NCBI RefSeq assembly: GCF_016342785.1
Contig: NZ_JAEINH010000009.1
Span: 62,001-126,000 of the forward strand
From: Sanguibacter suaedae
GTDB taxonomy: Bacteria > Actinomycetota > Actinomycetes > Actinomycetales > Cellulomonadaceae
DNA: 64,000 nt
Direction of reading: 5' to 3'
The position numbers were made by a program, and so were the translations under genes. Shown piece by piece: positions 16,218 through 24,984 of this stretch (position 1 is its first letter; the number at the start of each line of letters is the position of its first letter). The notes under the pieces were generated by a model that saw only the letters and a list, made by a program, of their open reading frames with translations, was not told where the DNA came from and made no database searches.

Positions 16218-17135
16218 ATGTCACCCACCACCCACAGCGCACCGCGCACAGCGCCCGGCACCCGACCGGGCCTCGCCGCACGCATGCTCGGCGTCCTCGC
16301 CGCGTGCGTCGGCCTCGTCGGGGCGACCCTCGCGGGCGCACCCGCCCAGGCCGCCGACAACCCGTACGAGCGCGGCGGTGACCCGACCACCGCGAGCATC
16401 GAGGCCTACCGCGGCTCGTTCACCGTGTCCACCACCCGCGTCTCGTCCCTCGTCCGGGGCTTCAGCGGCGGCACCGTCTACTACCCGAACGACACCAGCC
16501 AGGGCACGTTCGGCGCCGTCGTCATCGCCCCCGGGTACACCGCCAGCCAGTCGAGCATGGCGTGGATGGGCGAGCGCATCGCCTCCCAGGGCTTCGTGGT
16601 CATGACCATCGACACGAACTCCCGCTACGACCAGCCCGCCAGCCGCGGCGACCAGCTCCTCGCCGCCGTCGACTACCTCACCACCAGCAGCGACACGGCC
16701 GTCCGCAGCCGCATCGACCCGACGCGCACCGCCGTCGTCGGCCACTCCATGGGCGGTGGCGGCACCCTCGAGGCGTCCGTCGACCGGCCCAGCCTCAAGG
16801 CCGCCGTGGCCCTCACCCCGTGGAACCTCACCAAGCGCTGGTCGCGCGACACCGTGCCCACCCTCGTCGTCGGCGCCGAGAATGACACCGTCGCGTCCGT
16901 GCGCTCGCACGCCATCCCCATCTACAACGGTCTCCCCGCATCCCCGGGCAAGGCCTACCTCGAGCTGAACGGCGCGAGCCACCTCGCACCCAACTACTCC
17001 AACACCACCATCGCCAAGTACACGATCTCCTGGCTCAAGCGGTACGTCGACGACGACACCCGGTACACCCAGTTCCTCGTCCCCGGACCGACGAACGACC
17101 GCAACGTCTCCGACTGGCGCAGCTCCGGCCTCTGA
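16218..17135 (+). CDS. Secreted polyester hydrolase (cutinase/PET-hydrolase type)
   Basis: A 305-residue secreted alpha/beta-hydrolase with a Sec signal ending in APAQA (residue 46). The mature part follows actinobacterial cutinases such as Thermobifida Cut2 almost throughout: NPYERG, GGTVYYP, APGYT (oxyanion Tyr107), GHSMGGGG (Ser177), TPWNL (Trp202), GAENDT (Asp223), NGASHLAP (His255) and DTRYTQFL. Family members split cutin, polyesters and sometimes poly(ethylene terephthalate). Both C-terminal disulfide cysteines are absent (Val288 and a Ser/Gly end). GGAGG lies seven bases before the ATG. A strong terminator follows. Activity on synthetic polyester is inferred only. Confidence 0.92.
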   Translation: MSPTTHSAPRTAPGTRPGLAARMLGVLAACVGLVGATLAGAPAQAADNPYERGGDPTTASIEAYRGSFTVSTTRVSSLVRGFSGGTVYYPNDTSQGTFGAVVIAPGYTASQSSMAWMGERIASQGFVVMTIDTNSRYDQPASRGDQLLAAVDYLTTSSDTAVRSRIDPTRTAVVGHSMGGGGTLEASVDRPSLKAAVALTPWNLTKRWSRDTVPTLVVGAENDTVASVRSHAIPIYNGLPASPGKAYLELNGASHLAPNYSNTTIAKYTISWLKRYVDDDTRYTQFLVPGPTNDRNVSDWRSSGL

Positions 17136-17153
17136 CACCACCCCGAGCGTCCG

Positions 17154-17198
17154 CGACGCCCGGCACCGCACCCTCACGGGTCACGGTGCCGGGCGTCG
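17154..17198 (+). terminator. Strong hairpin after the polyester hydrolase
   Basis: A perfect 15-pair stem (17154-17168 with 17184-17198) around a small inner ACCC/GGGT stem. It lies 19 bases after the hydrolase stop, with no clear T-run, as is common in high-GC genomes. Confidence 0.7.
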
Positions 17199-17258
17199 TC
17201 GCTGCTCCCCGACGTGCAGGTGCAGCGCCCGCCGGGAGCGCCGCATACTCGTGGGGCC

Positions 17259-20045
17259 ATGACACACGACGCAGCGGTCACGACCGCCATCCGGGGTCGC
17301 GACGCCGAGGTCGCCGCCCTCGAGCACCACGTGCTGAGGGCCACCCACGCCGACGGTGCCGCCCTGCGGGTGGTCGGCGACCGGGGCGCGGGCGCCTCGC
17401 TCCTCCTCGCTCATGCCCGGGACGTCGCCCGGACCGCGGGCGCGCGGGTGCTCTCCGCCGCGGGCGTGGAGGCCGAGCAGGACGTTCCCTTCGCGGCGCT
17501 CCACCAGCTCGTGGTGCCGCTCCTCACCGACGTCGGCCCCCTCTCCGCGGTGCAGGCGGCCGCCGTCCGCACCGCGCTCGAGGACGGCACCGGGACACCG
17601 TCATTCGCGCTCCGCGCAGCCGTCCGCACCCTCCTCGTGCACGCCGCCACCGAGCAGCCCCTCGTCTGCGTCGTCGACAGCATCCACCACCTCGACGACG
17701 CCTCCGCGCTGGTGCTGGGCTTCTGCGCCCGACGCCTCCAGGGCACCCGGGCCGTGATGGTCCTCGCCACCCGTGCCACGGCCTCCCCGCACACCCCCGG
17801 CCCAGACCCGTTCGACGACGTCCCGACCCTCCACCTCGGACCCCTCGACCGCGCCGCGGCCAGGCAGATCGTCGCGGACACCACCCGCGGCGCGGCGCCC
17901 GACGCGCTCGCCGACGACCTCCACGACGCGTCGGGCGGGATCCCCGGCGACCTCGTGGCGCTCTGCGCGACGCTCACGCCGGCGGAGCTCGCCGGGCACG
18001 CCCCGGTGCCCGAGCACCTGCCGTCGCGCAGCGTCCTGCGCCGCGACAGCCGGACGCGGGCCGGGCGGTTGTCGCCGGGCGCGCGCAGCGTCCTCGCGCT
18101 CCTCGCCTGCGACCCCGACCTGGAGCGTCACGACCTCGTGGCGTGCGCGGCGACCCTCGGTGCGGGACCGCAGGACGTCGCCGAGTGCATCGACTCGGGT
18201 CTGGTGCCGTTCCGCAGCCCGCTCGAACGGTCGGCGGTGCGCTCCGAGCTGCCTGCGGAGCTGCGGTCGGCCGCGCACGCCGTCGTCGCGGACCGCTTGG
18301 AGAGAGCCGGTGACCCCAGGCACGCGTGGCACCGTGCGCGGTCCGGCGCCAGGGTCTCCACGGCTGACCTCGTCGCGGCCGCGGAGACCGCGTCGCGTCG
18401 CGGCGCGCACGGGTGGGCGGCACTCACGCTCGAGGAGGCCGCCGGGCACAGCGCCGACGCGTCGGACCGGTCCCGCCTGCTGGTGTCCGCGGCCACCGCC
18501 GCGTGGTCCGGTGGCGCGACGGGCCGGTCGCGCTCCCTGCTGCGCCGCGCCGCGTCGGTCCCCGGGACGGCGCCGGACGTCGCGCTCCTCCTGCGCGGGG
18601 AGACCGAGCTGCGCACCGGGTCGCCGGAGGTCGCGGCCGCCGAGCTCCTCGTCGCGTCCGACCGCCTGGCCGGCCACGACCCCACGGCGTCCGCGCGCGC
18701 CCTGGCGCTCGCCCACGAGGCCGCGTGCATCGCCGGGGACGCCGGGCTGCGGGCCGACGCGCTGCGGCGAGCCCTCGCCACGTCGCGCGAGCACGGTGCG
18801 CGACCTGGGCCCGGTGCGCTCATGACGGAGCACGTCGTAGGGCTCGAGCTCTCCCTGCGCGGGGAGCACGACGAGGCCCGCGGGTCCCTGGTGCGCGTCG
18901 TCTCCGCGGCGCGCGACGCCGACGACGCGCACGCCCGGGTGCTGGGGAGCGAGGCGGCGTTCGCGCTGGGCGACGGGCGCACCGCCTACGACCTCGCCGA
19001 CGGGGCCGCGGCGGACGCCGAGGCGAACGGTGACCGTGCCGTCCTCGCCTGGTCCATGGTCTACCGGTCGATGGCGGCCCTCCTCCTGGGCCGGCACGCC
19101 CGGGCCGTCGCCAGCTCGCTCGACGGCCTCGCCCACGCGCAGGAGGACGGACGGCACAACACGGCCGTCGACCACCTGACGATCCTCGCTCTGCTGTCCG
19201 CCGTGGACGGCGACCGGGAGTCGGCGGCCGTGCGCGTCACGGCGGCGGCGGACGCGATCGCCCGACGTGGGCTGGAGCGCCCGCGGACCCTCGCGGGGTG
19301 GGCGCAGGCCTGCACGGACCTCGCGGTCGACCGCCACTCGGACGCGCTCGACCGGTTCCGCCTCATGGCCGTCGGCGGCCGGGCCCACCCTGCGCTGCGA
19401 CTCATGGCCGTGCCGCATCTCGTGGAGGCCGCTGTCCGAGGCGGCGAGCGCGAGCGGGCCGTGCGCGCGGTGCACATCTACGACCAGTGGGCGGACGGGA
19501 CCCAGGACGTCGCCCGACGAGCGCTCTCGCACAGGTGCCACGCGCTGCTCGCCACCGATCCCGCAGCGGTGCGCGAGCACTTCACGCACGCGATGGAGCT
19601 GCACGAGACGAGCGGTGTCGAGCTCGACCTGGCGCGCACCGAGCTCCTCTACGCGTCGTTCCTGCGGCGCTCCCGCCAGCCGGGGGCGGCCCGCCGGTAC
19701 CTGCGGGAGGCGCTCATGATCTACGAGGCCCACGGATCGGACTTCTGGGCGGACCGGGTGCGCGCGGAGCTGCGGGCGGCCGGTGGTACGCCGGACGGGC
19801 CGGTGCCCGACGGGGTGGTGGGACGGGTGAGCGCCCCCGTCGGGTCGGAGCACGGGCCGGAGGGTGCCCAGACGCTCACCGCGCAGCAGAGGCGCATCGC
19901 GGAGCTCGCCGCGGCCGGGGCGACGAACAAGGAGATCGCGGACCACCTGGTGGTGAGCCCGCGGACCGTGGAGCACCATCTGCGGAACGTCTTCAGCCGG
20001 CTGGGCATCCGCTCGCGCGTGGAGATCGCACGGTACCTGGACTGA
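17259..20045 (+). CDS. Large LuxR-family (LAL-like) transcriptional regulator
   Basis: A 928-residue regulator. An N-terminal ATPase-like module starts at about residue 12 (IRGRDAEVAALEHHV). The Walker A position reads GDRGAGAS (40-47), with Ala46 where the Lys of GxGKT should be. A Walker B-like VVDSIHHLDD follows near 135-145. The centre is a long helical, TPR-like region. The C-terminal LuxR helix-turn-helix is intact: LTAQQRRIAELAAAGATNKE, then IADHLVVSPRTVEHHL. These regulators usually switch on catabolic or secondary pathways in response to a small molecule. Its target is unknown. The start is the ATG at 17259 with GGGG upstream. Confidence 0.85.
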   Translation: MTHDAAVTTAIRGRDAEVAALEHHVLRATHADGAALRVVGDRGAGASLLLAHARDVARTAGARVLSAAGVEAEQDVPFAALHQLVVPLLTDVGPLSAVQAAAVRTALEDGTGTPSFALRAAVRTLLVHAATEQPLVCVVDSIHHLDDASALVLGFCARRLQGTRAVMVLATRATASPHTPGPDPFDDVPTLHLGPLDRAAARQIVADTTRGAAPDALADDLHDASGGIPGDLVALCATLTPAELAGHAPVPEHLPSRSVLRRDSRTRAGRLSPGARSVLALLACDPDLERHDLVACAATLGAGPQDVAECIDSGLVPFRSPLERSAVRSELPAELRSAAHAVVADRLERAGDPRHAWHRARSGARVSTADLVAAAETASRRGAHGWAALTLEEAAGHSADASDRSRLLVSAATAAWSGGATGRSRSLLRRAASVPGTAPDVALLLRGETELRTGSPEVAAAELLVASDRLAGHDPTASARALALAHEAACIAGDAGLRADALRRALATSREHGARPGPGALMTEHVVGLELSLRGEHDEARGSLVRVVSAARDADDAHARVLGSEAAFALGDGRTAYDLADGAAADAEANGDRAVLAWSMVYRSMAALLLGRHARAVASSLDGLAHAQEDGRHNTAVDHLTILALLSAVDGDRESAAVRVTAAADAIARRGLERPRTLAGWAQACTDLAVDRHSDALDRFRLMAVGGRAHPALRLMAVPHLVEAAVRGGERERAVRAVHIYDQWADGTQDVARRALSHRCHALLATDPAAVREHFTHAMELHETSGVELDLARTELLYASFLRRSRQPGAARRYLREALMIYEAHGSDFWADRVRAELRAAGGTPDGPVPDGVVGRVSAPVGSEHGPEGAQTLTAQQRRIAELAAAGATNKEIADHLVVSPRTVEHHLRNVFSRLGIRSRVEIARYLD

Positions 20046-20079
20046 GACGGTCGAGGCCAACGAGGATCTGGGCATGAAA

Positions 20080-20116
20080 AACGGCGCGCACCGCAGGGGG
20101 GTGGGTACGCGCCGTT
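20080..20116 (+). terminator. Hairpin downstream of the LuxR gene
   Basis: AACGGCGCG (20080-20088) pairs perfectly with CGCGCCGTT (20108-20116) around a 19-base G-rich loop, 35 bases after the LuxR stop. There is no T-run. The stretch from here to 20222 holds no gene and presumably contains the promoter of the lipoprotein pair. Confidence 0.5.
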
Positions 20117-20222
20117 GAGAACTAGTCTGCAGGTTCACATACTCAGAGTCAAACGTCGGGTAGGGGAGATTCTGTGAAGCCGCCCGGGTGCGCGTCATCA
20201 CCTGGTTTGGGAGGGTGGCCGC

Positions 20223-20948
20223 ATGACCCGATCCCTCACACTCGCCCTGTGCACCGTCGTCGCACTCACCCTCAGCGGTTGCGGCAGCGCGGACGACACC
20301 GACACCACCGTCGACCCGACGGGGACGGTGACGACCACCGTCCCCGAACCCACGGACACCGAGGAGCCGACCGTCACGGGGGAGCCGACCGACGACGGGT
20401 TCATGGCCCCCACGGACGTCCCGGCCGAGGCGATGCTTCCCGCCGAGGCGCTCGAGGCGCCGGAAGGCCCGCGGGAGGAGACCGAGGGCGTGGCCGCGTG
20501 GCTGATCAGCGAGACCTGCGAGGCCGGGACCCCTGAGTCGGCCTCCGCCATGCGGACGGTGGTCCAGGGCGACGGGATGTACGAGGCTCCCGTCGGCATC
20601 CAGCAGGTGGCCGCCTTCCCCGACGTGCAGGCTGCCGTGGACGAGGCGGACCGGCTCCGGTCGGTCGCCACGCAGTGCTCGGAGCTGGCGGCCGAGGAAC
20701 AGACGGGGTACTTCGTCGAGGACGTGGCCGTCGGCGCGCAGGGCCTCGGGCTGGTCACCGACTACTACGGCGTCGGGGACGACACCGCTCTCGGCGCCTA
20801 CGTGGCCGTCACGCGTCGCGGCAACGCCGTGACCCTCGTCGGCATCTCCGGTGGGGAGCACAACGTCGGCAAGGCCCGGGAGATCGCCACCGACGACGCC
20901 CAGGAGGCCTGGAACCAGCTCTGCCGGTACGACTCCGAGGGCTGCTGA
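20223..20948 (+). CDS. Lipoprotein, first of a tandem paralogous pair
   Basis: The 241-residue product has a lipobox signal peptide (ALTLSGC, lipidated Cys about residue 20). A Thr/Pro/Asp/Glu-rich spacer runs to about 58. A globular domain follows, with two spread Cys residues (about 99 and 153) and a Cys-terminated end (WNQLCRYDSEGC). Its C-terminal block DAQEAWNQLCRYDSEGC is identical in the next gene. No known family was recognised. It is probably a cell-surface lipoprotein anchored in the outer leaflet. The pair is likely one transcript ending at the 21779-21822 terminator. Confidence 0.72.
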   Translation: MTRSLTLALCTVVALTLSGCGSADDTDTTVDPTGTVTTTVPEPTDTEEPTVTGEPTDDGFMAPTDVPAEAMLPAEALEAPEGPREETEGVAAWLISETCEAGTPESASAMRTVVQGDGMYEAPVGIQQVAAFPDVQAAVDEADRLRSVATQCSELAAEEQTGYFVEDVAVGAQGLGLVTDYYGVGDDTALGAYVAVTRRGNAVTLVGISGGEHNVGKAREIATDDAQEAWNQLCRYDSEGC

Positions 20949-21038
20949 CCGCGGGCTTCGCCATGTCCCCCCAGGGTAGGCGTCGCGGTACGCCCGCGGG
21001 TGGATGTCGCGCTCCGGCCCTTCTGGGAGGGTTGCGGC

Positions 21039-21761
21039 ATGAGACGCTCTACCGCCTTGATCCTGTGCACCGTCACCGCCCTCACCCTCAGCGGCTGCGG
21101 CGCCACCGACGACGACGCCGCCGCGAACCCGACGACCGACACCACGACCGCCACCTCCGGGACGACCGGCCCCGCAGGGGAGACGGGTGATGCGGAACCA
21201 GCCGACCCGGACTTCGCTGCACCGACCGACATCCCTGCCGACGTCATGCTCCCCGTCGTGGCGCTCGAGCCGTCCGTGGGGCCCCGCGAGGAGACCGAGG
21301 GCGTGGTGGAGTGGCGCATGAGCGCCACCTGCGAGCCCGGGACCCCGGAGGCCGCTGCGGCCATGCGGACCGTCGTCCAGGGGGACGGCGAGTTCGAGGC
21401 GCCCGTCGCCGTCCAGCAGGTGGCCGTCTTCGACGACGCGCAGGCCGCCACGGACGAGTCGGACCGGTTGCGGTTCGTCCTCGCGGAGTGCGCGCAGTTC
21501 GTCTCCGACGACCGGACGGCGTACGCCGTCGAGGACGTGGAAGTCGGTGCGCAAGGAGTGGGCATGTCGACCGACTACTACGGTGCCGGTGGGGACGACG
21601 CCCTCGGCACTTACCTCGCGGTGACGCGCCGCGGGAACGCCGTCACCCTCGTGTCCGTCGAGGGCGGGGAGGGCACCGTCGGTGATGCCCGTCGCATGGT
21701 CACCGCCGACGCCCAGGAGGCCTGGAACCAGCTCTGCCGGTACGACTCCGAGGGTTGCTGA
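21039..21761 (+). CDS. Lipoprotein, second of a tandem paralogous pair
   Basis: The 240-residue paralogue of the preceding gene has the lipobox ALTLSGC, a Thr/Ala/Asp-rich spacer and the same domain (PREETEGVVEW, AMRTVVQGDG, AVTRRGNAVTLV, ending LCRYDSEGC). The spacers differ greatly while the domain is conserved, so the domain is under selection. GGGAGG lies about eight bases before the ATG at 21039. A 90-base gap separates the two copies. The function is unknown; duplication and divergence of surface lipoproteins is the simplest reading. Confidence 0.75.
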   Translation: MRRSTALILCTVTALTLSGCGATDDDAAANPTTDTTTATSGTTGPAGETGDAEPADPDFAAPTDIPADVMLPVVALEPSVGPREETEGVVEWRMSATCEPGTPEAAAAMRTVVQGDGEFEAPVAVQQVAVFDDAQAATDESDRLRFVLAECAQFVSDDRTAYAVEDVEVGAQGVGMSTDYYGAGGDDALGTYLAVTRRGNAVTLVSVEGGEGTVGDARRMVTADAQEAWNQLCRYDSEGC

Positions 21762-21778
21762 CGCACCACCCCGTCCAG

Positions 21779-21822
21779 CACGCAGCGAGCCCCGGTCGTC
21801 ACCGACCGGGGCTCGCTGCGTG
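21779..21822. terminator. Bidirectional terminator between lipoprotein and ABC permease
   Basis: A perfect 20-pair stem (21779-21798 with 21803-21822) and a TCAC loop. It serves the lipoprotein pair on the plus strand and the ABC permease on the minus strand, which converge here. Confidence 0.85.
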
Positions 21823-21855
21823 TTGGGTCCTGCTGCGCCTGGGAAGGGTGACGCG

Positions 21856-23112
21856 TCAGACCTCGAGCTTGAGGGCCTGGCGCCACGTGAGGGCGGTGCC
21901 TCCCTGCATGACGGCCCTCTGGTACACCTTCTCGCCGAGGCGGAGCAGGAGGTACGCGGTGACGACCGTGACGGCGAGCGACACGAGGGGCTCCCACACG
22001 GGGACGCTGCCGTCGAGGACCCGGATGGGCATGGCCACGGAGGACACGATCGGGACGTACGAGGCGATGGTGAGCCACATGCCGTCCGCGAGGAGGCCGA
22101 CGAACAGCGCAGCCATGATGACGGTCGTGATGGGCCCGGTGTTGGACTGGAGGTCCTCGCTCCGGGAGGCCAACGACCCGAGGACGGCCCACACGGCGGC
22201 GAGCGCCGTGAAGCCACCCACGAAGAACACGATGAACCAGCCGGACGCCCCGAGGAGCCAGCCGAGGTCGGACGCCACGCCGGTGATGTTCACCGCGACG
22301 AGCGCGACGATCGCGTAGATGGCGATCTGGCCGAAGGCGAGGATCGAGTTGCCGAGGACCTTCCCGTAGAGGAGCTGCCGGACGGGGATGGCGGTGGCGA
22401 GGATCTCGACGACGCGGTTCTGCTTCTCCTCGAGGACGGAGTTGGCGATGGCCATCCCGAAGATGATCGCGGAGAAGTAGAAGAGGAACGCGAAGATGGT
22501 TCCTGCCGCGTAGCGCAGCCCGGCCTGGCCCTCGTCGCCGGTGAGGAGCTCGGTGGTGACCTCGGAGCCGGCCATGAGCTCGGCCGTGGTGGTGCCGGCC
22601 TCGGTGGCGTTGGCCTCGAGGACGGAGGCCGCGAGGGTGTCGGTGAGGGCCCCGGCGAGCCCGGAGTCGACCTCCTCGTCCCCGACGATGACCCAGCCCT
22701 CGCCGGTGTCGAGGAGGGCCGCGTCGGCGTCGCCGTCGCGGACCGCCTGGCGGGCGGCGTCTTCGTCGGCGACCTCCTGGGCGGTGACGGTGTCACCGGA
22801 GTCGTCGGCCCCGACGATCGCCTGGCTCGCGTCGACCACCGCGGTGGCCTCGGTGGAGACCACGGCGACGGTGTGGTCCGCGGTGCGGTTCCCGAAGTAG
22901 GCGGAGGCACCGACGCCGACGATGATGAGGGCGAGGGTCACGAGGGTGGAGACGATGAAGTTCCGGTCGGTGAGCTTGACCACGACCTCGCGGGTGGTGA
23001 CCACGAGCCAGGGGTTCTTCACCACGCCAGGGGCGGCGGCGGGGGCGTGCGTGTCCTCGGGGGCCGGGGTGGGTGCGCCGGTGGGCGCCGTGGTGGACGT
23101 CGAGGTGCTCAT
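21856..23112 (-). CDS. ABC-2 type permease (Nat-type export)
   Basis: A 418-residue membrane subunit. After a long Thr/Ala/Pro-rich N-tail come one membrane segment (LVTLALIIVGVGASAYF), a large extracytoplasmic acidic domain, and five or six segments in the C-terminal half. These include the typical SAIIFGMAIANSVLEEKQNR with RVVEILATAIP, the NatB/YhaP signature. The gene overlaps the ATPase gene (ATGA, 23109-23112), forming one exporter. Relatives pump Na+ or peptides, or handle bacitracin- and nisin-type compounds. The substrate is unknown. It converges with the lipoprotein pair at a shared terminator. Confidence 0.86.
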   Translation of the reverse strand: MSTSTSTTAPTGAPTPAPEDTHAPAAAPGVVKNPWLVVTTREVVVKLTDRNFIVSTLVTLALIIVGVGASAYFGNRTADHTVAVVSTEATAVVDASQAIVGADDSGDTVTAQEVADEDAARQAVRDGDADAALLDTGEGWVIVGDEEVDSGLAGALTDTLAASVLEANATEAGTTTAELMAGSEVTTELLTGDEGQAGLRYAAGTIFAFLFYFSAIIFGMAIANSVLEEKQNRVVEILATAIPVRQLLYGKVLGNSILAFGQIAIYAIVALVAVNITGVASDLGWLLGASGWFIVFFVGGFTALAAVWAVLGSLASRSEDLQSNTGPITTVIMAALFVGLLADGMWLTIASYVPIVSSVAMPIRVLDGSVPVWEPLVSLAVTVVTAYLLLRLGEKVYQRAVMQGGTALTWRQALKLEV

Positions 23113-24005
23113 CGGGTGACCTCCCGGTAGATGTCGGTCAGGGACGGGACGAGGGGCGTGAACTCGGTGAGCCCGCGCGGGACGGCGCGCTCGAGGAGAC
23201 GGGCCTGGGTGCCTTCGCCCTCGAGCTCGAGGACGGCGTGGGCGCCGTCGACGTCGACCACCCGCACGCCGGGCTCGTCGCGCAGCCACCCGGCGTCGGG
23301 GGGCGTGGCGACGCGGTAGCGGCGGGGGCCGCGGCTCTTGAGCTCCTCGCGGGTGCCGGCAGCCATGATCTTCCCGTCGGACAGGACGACGAGGGAGTCG
23401 CAGAGCCGCTCGACGAGGTCGAGCTGGTGCGAGGAGAAGAGCACGGGCACGCCCTCGCGGAGGCGGTCGCGCAGGAGGTCGACCATCGAGTCCACCGCGA
23501 CGGGGTCGAGGCCGGAGAACGGCTCGTCGAGGACGAGGGCGGTGGGGGCGTGCAGGAGCGACGCGGTGATCTGCACGCGTTGCTGGTTGCCGAGGGACAG
23601 GGACTCGAGCTTGTCCTTGAGGCGGTCGCCGAGCCCGAAGCGCTCGAGCATGCGGGTGGCCTCGCGGGCCGCGTCCTTGCGGGTCATGCCGCGCAGCTGG
23701 CCGAGGTAGGTGAGCTGGTCGAGGATGCCCTGCTTGGGGTAGAGCCCGCGCTCCTCGGGCATGTACCCGAAGCGGGCGCGGTCGGCGGCGGTGATGGGGC
23801 GCCCGTCCCAGAGGACCTCGCCCCCGTGGACCACGAGGACGCCCATGATCATGCGCATGGTGGTCGTCTTCCCGGCACCGTTGGCACCGACGAACCCGGT
23901 CATCTTGCCGGGCTCGACCGTGAACGTCACGTCGTCGACCGCGGTCTTGTCCCCGAACGTGCGGGTCAGGTTCCTCACCTCGAGCGAGGCTGTCTGCTGG
24001 CTCAT
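23109..24005 (-). CDS. ABC transporter ATPase (NatA-like)
   Basis: A 298-residue ATPase. Walker A is GANGAGKTTT. The signature loop is LSLGNQQR, with Asn where Gln is usual in LSGGQ-type loops, as in many Nat-type proteins. Walker B is ALVLDEPFSGLDPVAV and the switch His is in LFSSHQLDL. The C-terminal extension (from about 220) is typical of the Nat/bacitracin branch. GGAAGG precedes the ATG at 24005. It powers the ABC-2 permease encoded downstream. A long hairpin separates it from the two-component genes upstream. Confidence 0.9.
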   Translation of the reverse strand: MSQQTASLEVRNLTRTFGDKTAVDDVTFTVEPGKMTGFVGANGAGKTTTMRMIMGVLVVHGGEVLWDGRPITAADRARFGYMPEERGLYPKQGILDQLTYLGQLRGMTRKDAAREATRMLERFGLGDRLKDKLESLSLGNQQRVQITASLLHAPTALVLDEPFSGLDPVAVDSMVDLLRDRLREGVPVLFSSHQLDLVERLCDSLVVLSDGKIMAAGTREELKSRGPRRYRVATPPDAGWLRDEPGVRVVDVDGAHAVLELEGEGTQARLLERAVPRGLTEFTPLVPSLTDIYREVTR

Positions 24006-24060
24006 GTGCTTGTCCCTTCCTGGCGTACCTCGAGCCTAGGGACGCAGGGTGCGCGGCGGT

Positions 24061-24112
24061 TCCCCCGCGCGGCGGAAAGTTCCGCTGACCAGCGGTTCCG
24101 CCGCGCGGGGGA
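24061..24112 (-). terminator. Long double-stem hairpin between two same-strand operons
   Basis: A 17-pair outer stem (24061-24077 with 24096-24112), perfect, plus an inner CCGCT/AGCGG stem around GACC. It follows the response-regulator stop by 65 bases and precedes the ABC ATPase start by 56 bases on the same strand. It is probably a terminator that insulates the operons; conditional read-through is possible. Confidence 0.65.
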
Positions 24113-24177
24113 CCTCCTCCTCGTGGGGGAGGTCGCAGAGGAGCCGACCGCGGGGGAGCGGCCTGCCGGAGGTGCCG

Positions 24178-24984
24178 TCAGGCGGTGCCGACGATGCCCG
24201 TGCGGTACGCGAAGACGACGGCCTGGACCCGGTCGCGCGACGCCGTCTTGGCGAGGACGTTCGACACGTACGTCTTCACCGTGGACTCCCCGAGGAAGAG
24301 GCGCTCCGCGATCTCCGCGTTGGACAGGCCCTCCGCGAGGAGCCCGAGGACCTCCCGCTCGCGGGGGGACAGCGTGTCGACGGTCTGCCGGAGGTCCGCC
24401 GGGACCGGTCCGGCACCGTCGGTCGGCGGTGCGGTGCCCGTGCTCCCCGCGACCGTCGTGCCGCCGCCCGTGCCCGCCGCACCGTTCGCGCCCTGCGCAT
24501 CGGGCCCCTGCGGTGCGCCGCCGGGCACCGGGCCGCCGGCCCCGCGCACCCCGGCCTCCGTGCCCACGAGCCGCGAGATGACCTTGAGCGTCGCCTCCGG
24601 GGCGAGGAGGGCGTGCCCCTCCGCGACGGCGCGCACGGCCTCCACGAGGTCGTCGGGGTCGGCGTTCTTCAGCAGGAACCCGCTGGCCCCCGCGGCGAGC
24701 GCGTCGAAGAGGTAGTCGTCGCGGTCGAACGTCGTGAGGATGATGACCTTCGCCAGGCCCTGCGCCACGATCTCCTGGGTGGCGGCGATGCCGTCCATGA
24801 CGGGCATCTGCACGTCCATGAGGACCACGTCCGCAGGGTGCGCGGAGAGGGCGTCGAGAGCCTCGCGGCCGTTGGCGGCCTGGCCGACCACCTCGACGTC
24901 GTCCTCGACGGACAGGACCATCGCGAACCCGGAGCGCACCAGCGCGTGGTCGTCGACGAGGAGCACACGGACCGGACCGGTCAT
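24178..24984 (-). CDS. NarL/LuxR-type response regulator
   Basis: A 268-residue regulator. The receiver domain (1-120) carries VLLVDDH with the acidic pair, phosphoacceptor Asp in VVLMDVQMPVMDG, Thr in ILTTFD and Lys in FLLKNAD. The output LuxR helix-turn-helix at the C-terminus is LSPREREVLGLLAEGLSNAE, then IAERLFLGESTVKTYVSNVL. An unusual Gly/Ala/Thr/Pro-rich linker of about 60 residues separates the domains. It overlaps the kinase gene (ATGA, 24981-24984), and adjacency suggests control of the ABC exporter downstream. Confidence 0.92.
   Translation of the reverse strand: MTGPVRVLLVDDHALVRSGFAMVLSVEDDVEVVGQAANGREALDALSAHPADVVLMDVQMPVMDGIAATQEIVAQGLAKVIILTTFDRDDYLFDALAAGASGFLLKNADPDDLVEAVRAVAEGHALLAPEATLKVISRLVGTEAGVRGAGGPVPGGAPQGPDAQGANGAAGTGGGTTVAGSTGTAPPTDGAGPVPADLRQTVDTLSPREREVLGLLAEGLSNAEIAERLFLGESTVKTYVSNVLAKTASRDRVQAVVFAYRTGIVGTA

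Noticed and set aside
17601-22217. Very long open frame on the minus strand antisense to the LuxR and lipoprotein genes
   Set aside because: It is rich in Arg, Gly, Val and His with no family features, and exists because GC-rich codons make few stops on the opposite strand. The plus-strand genes have clear domains.
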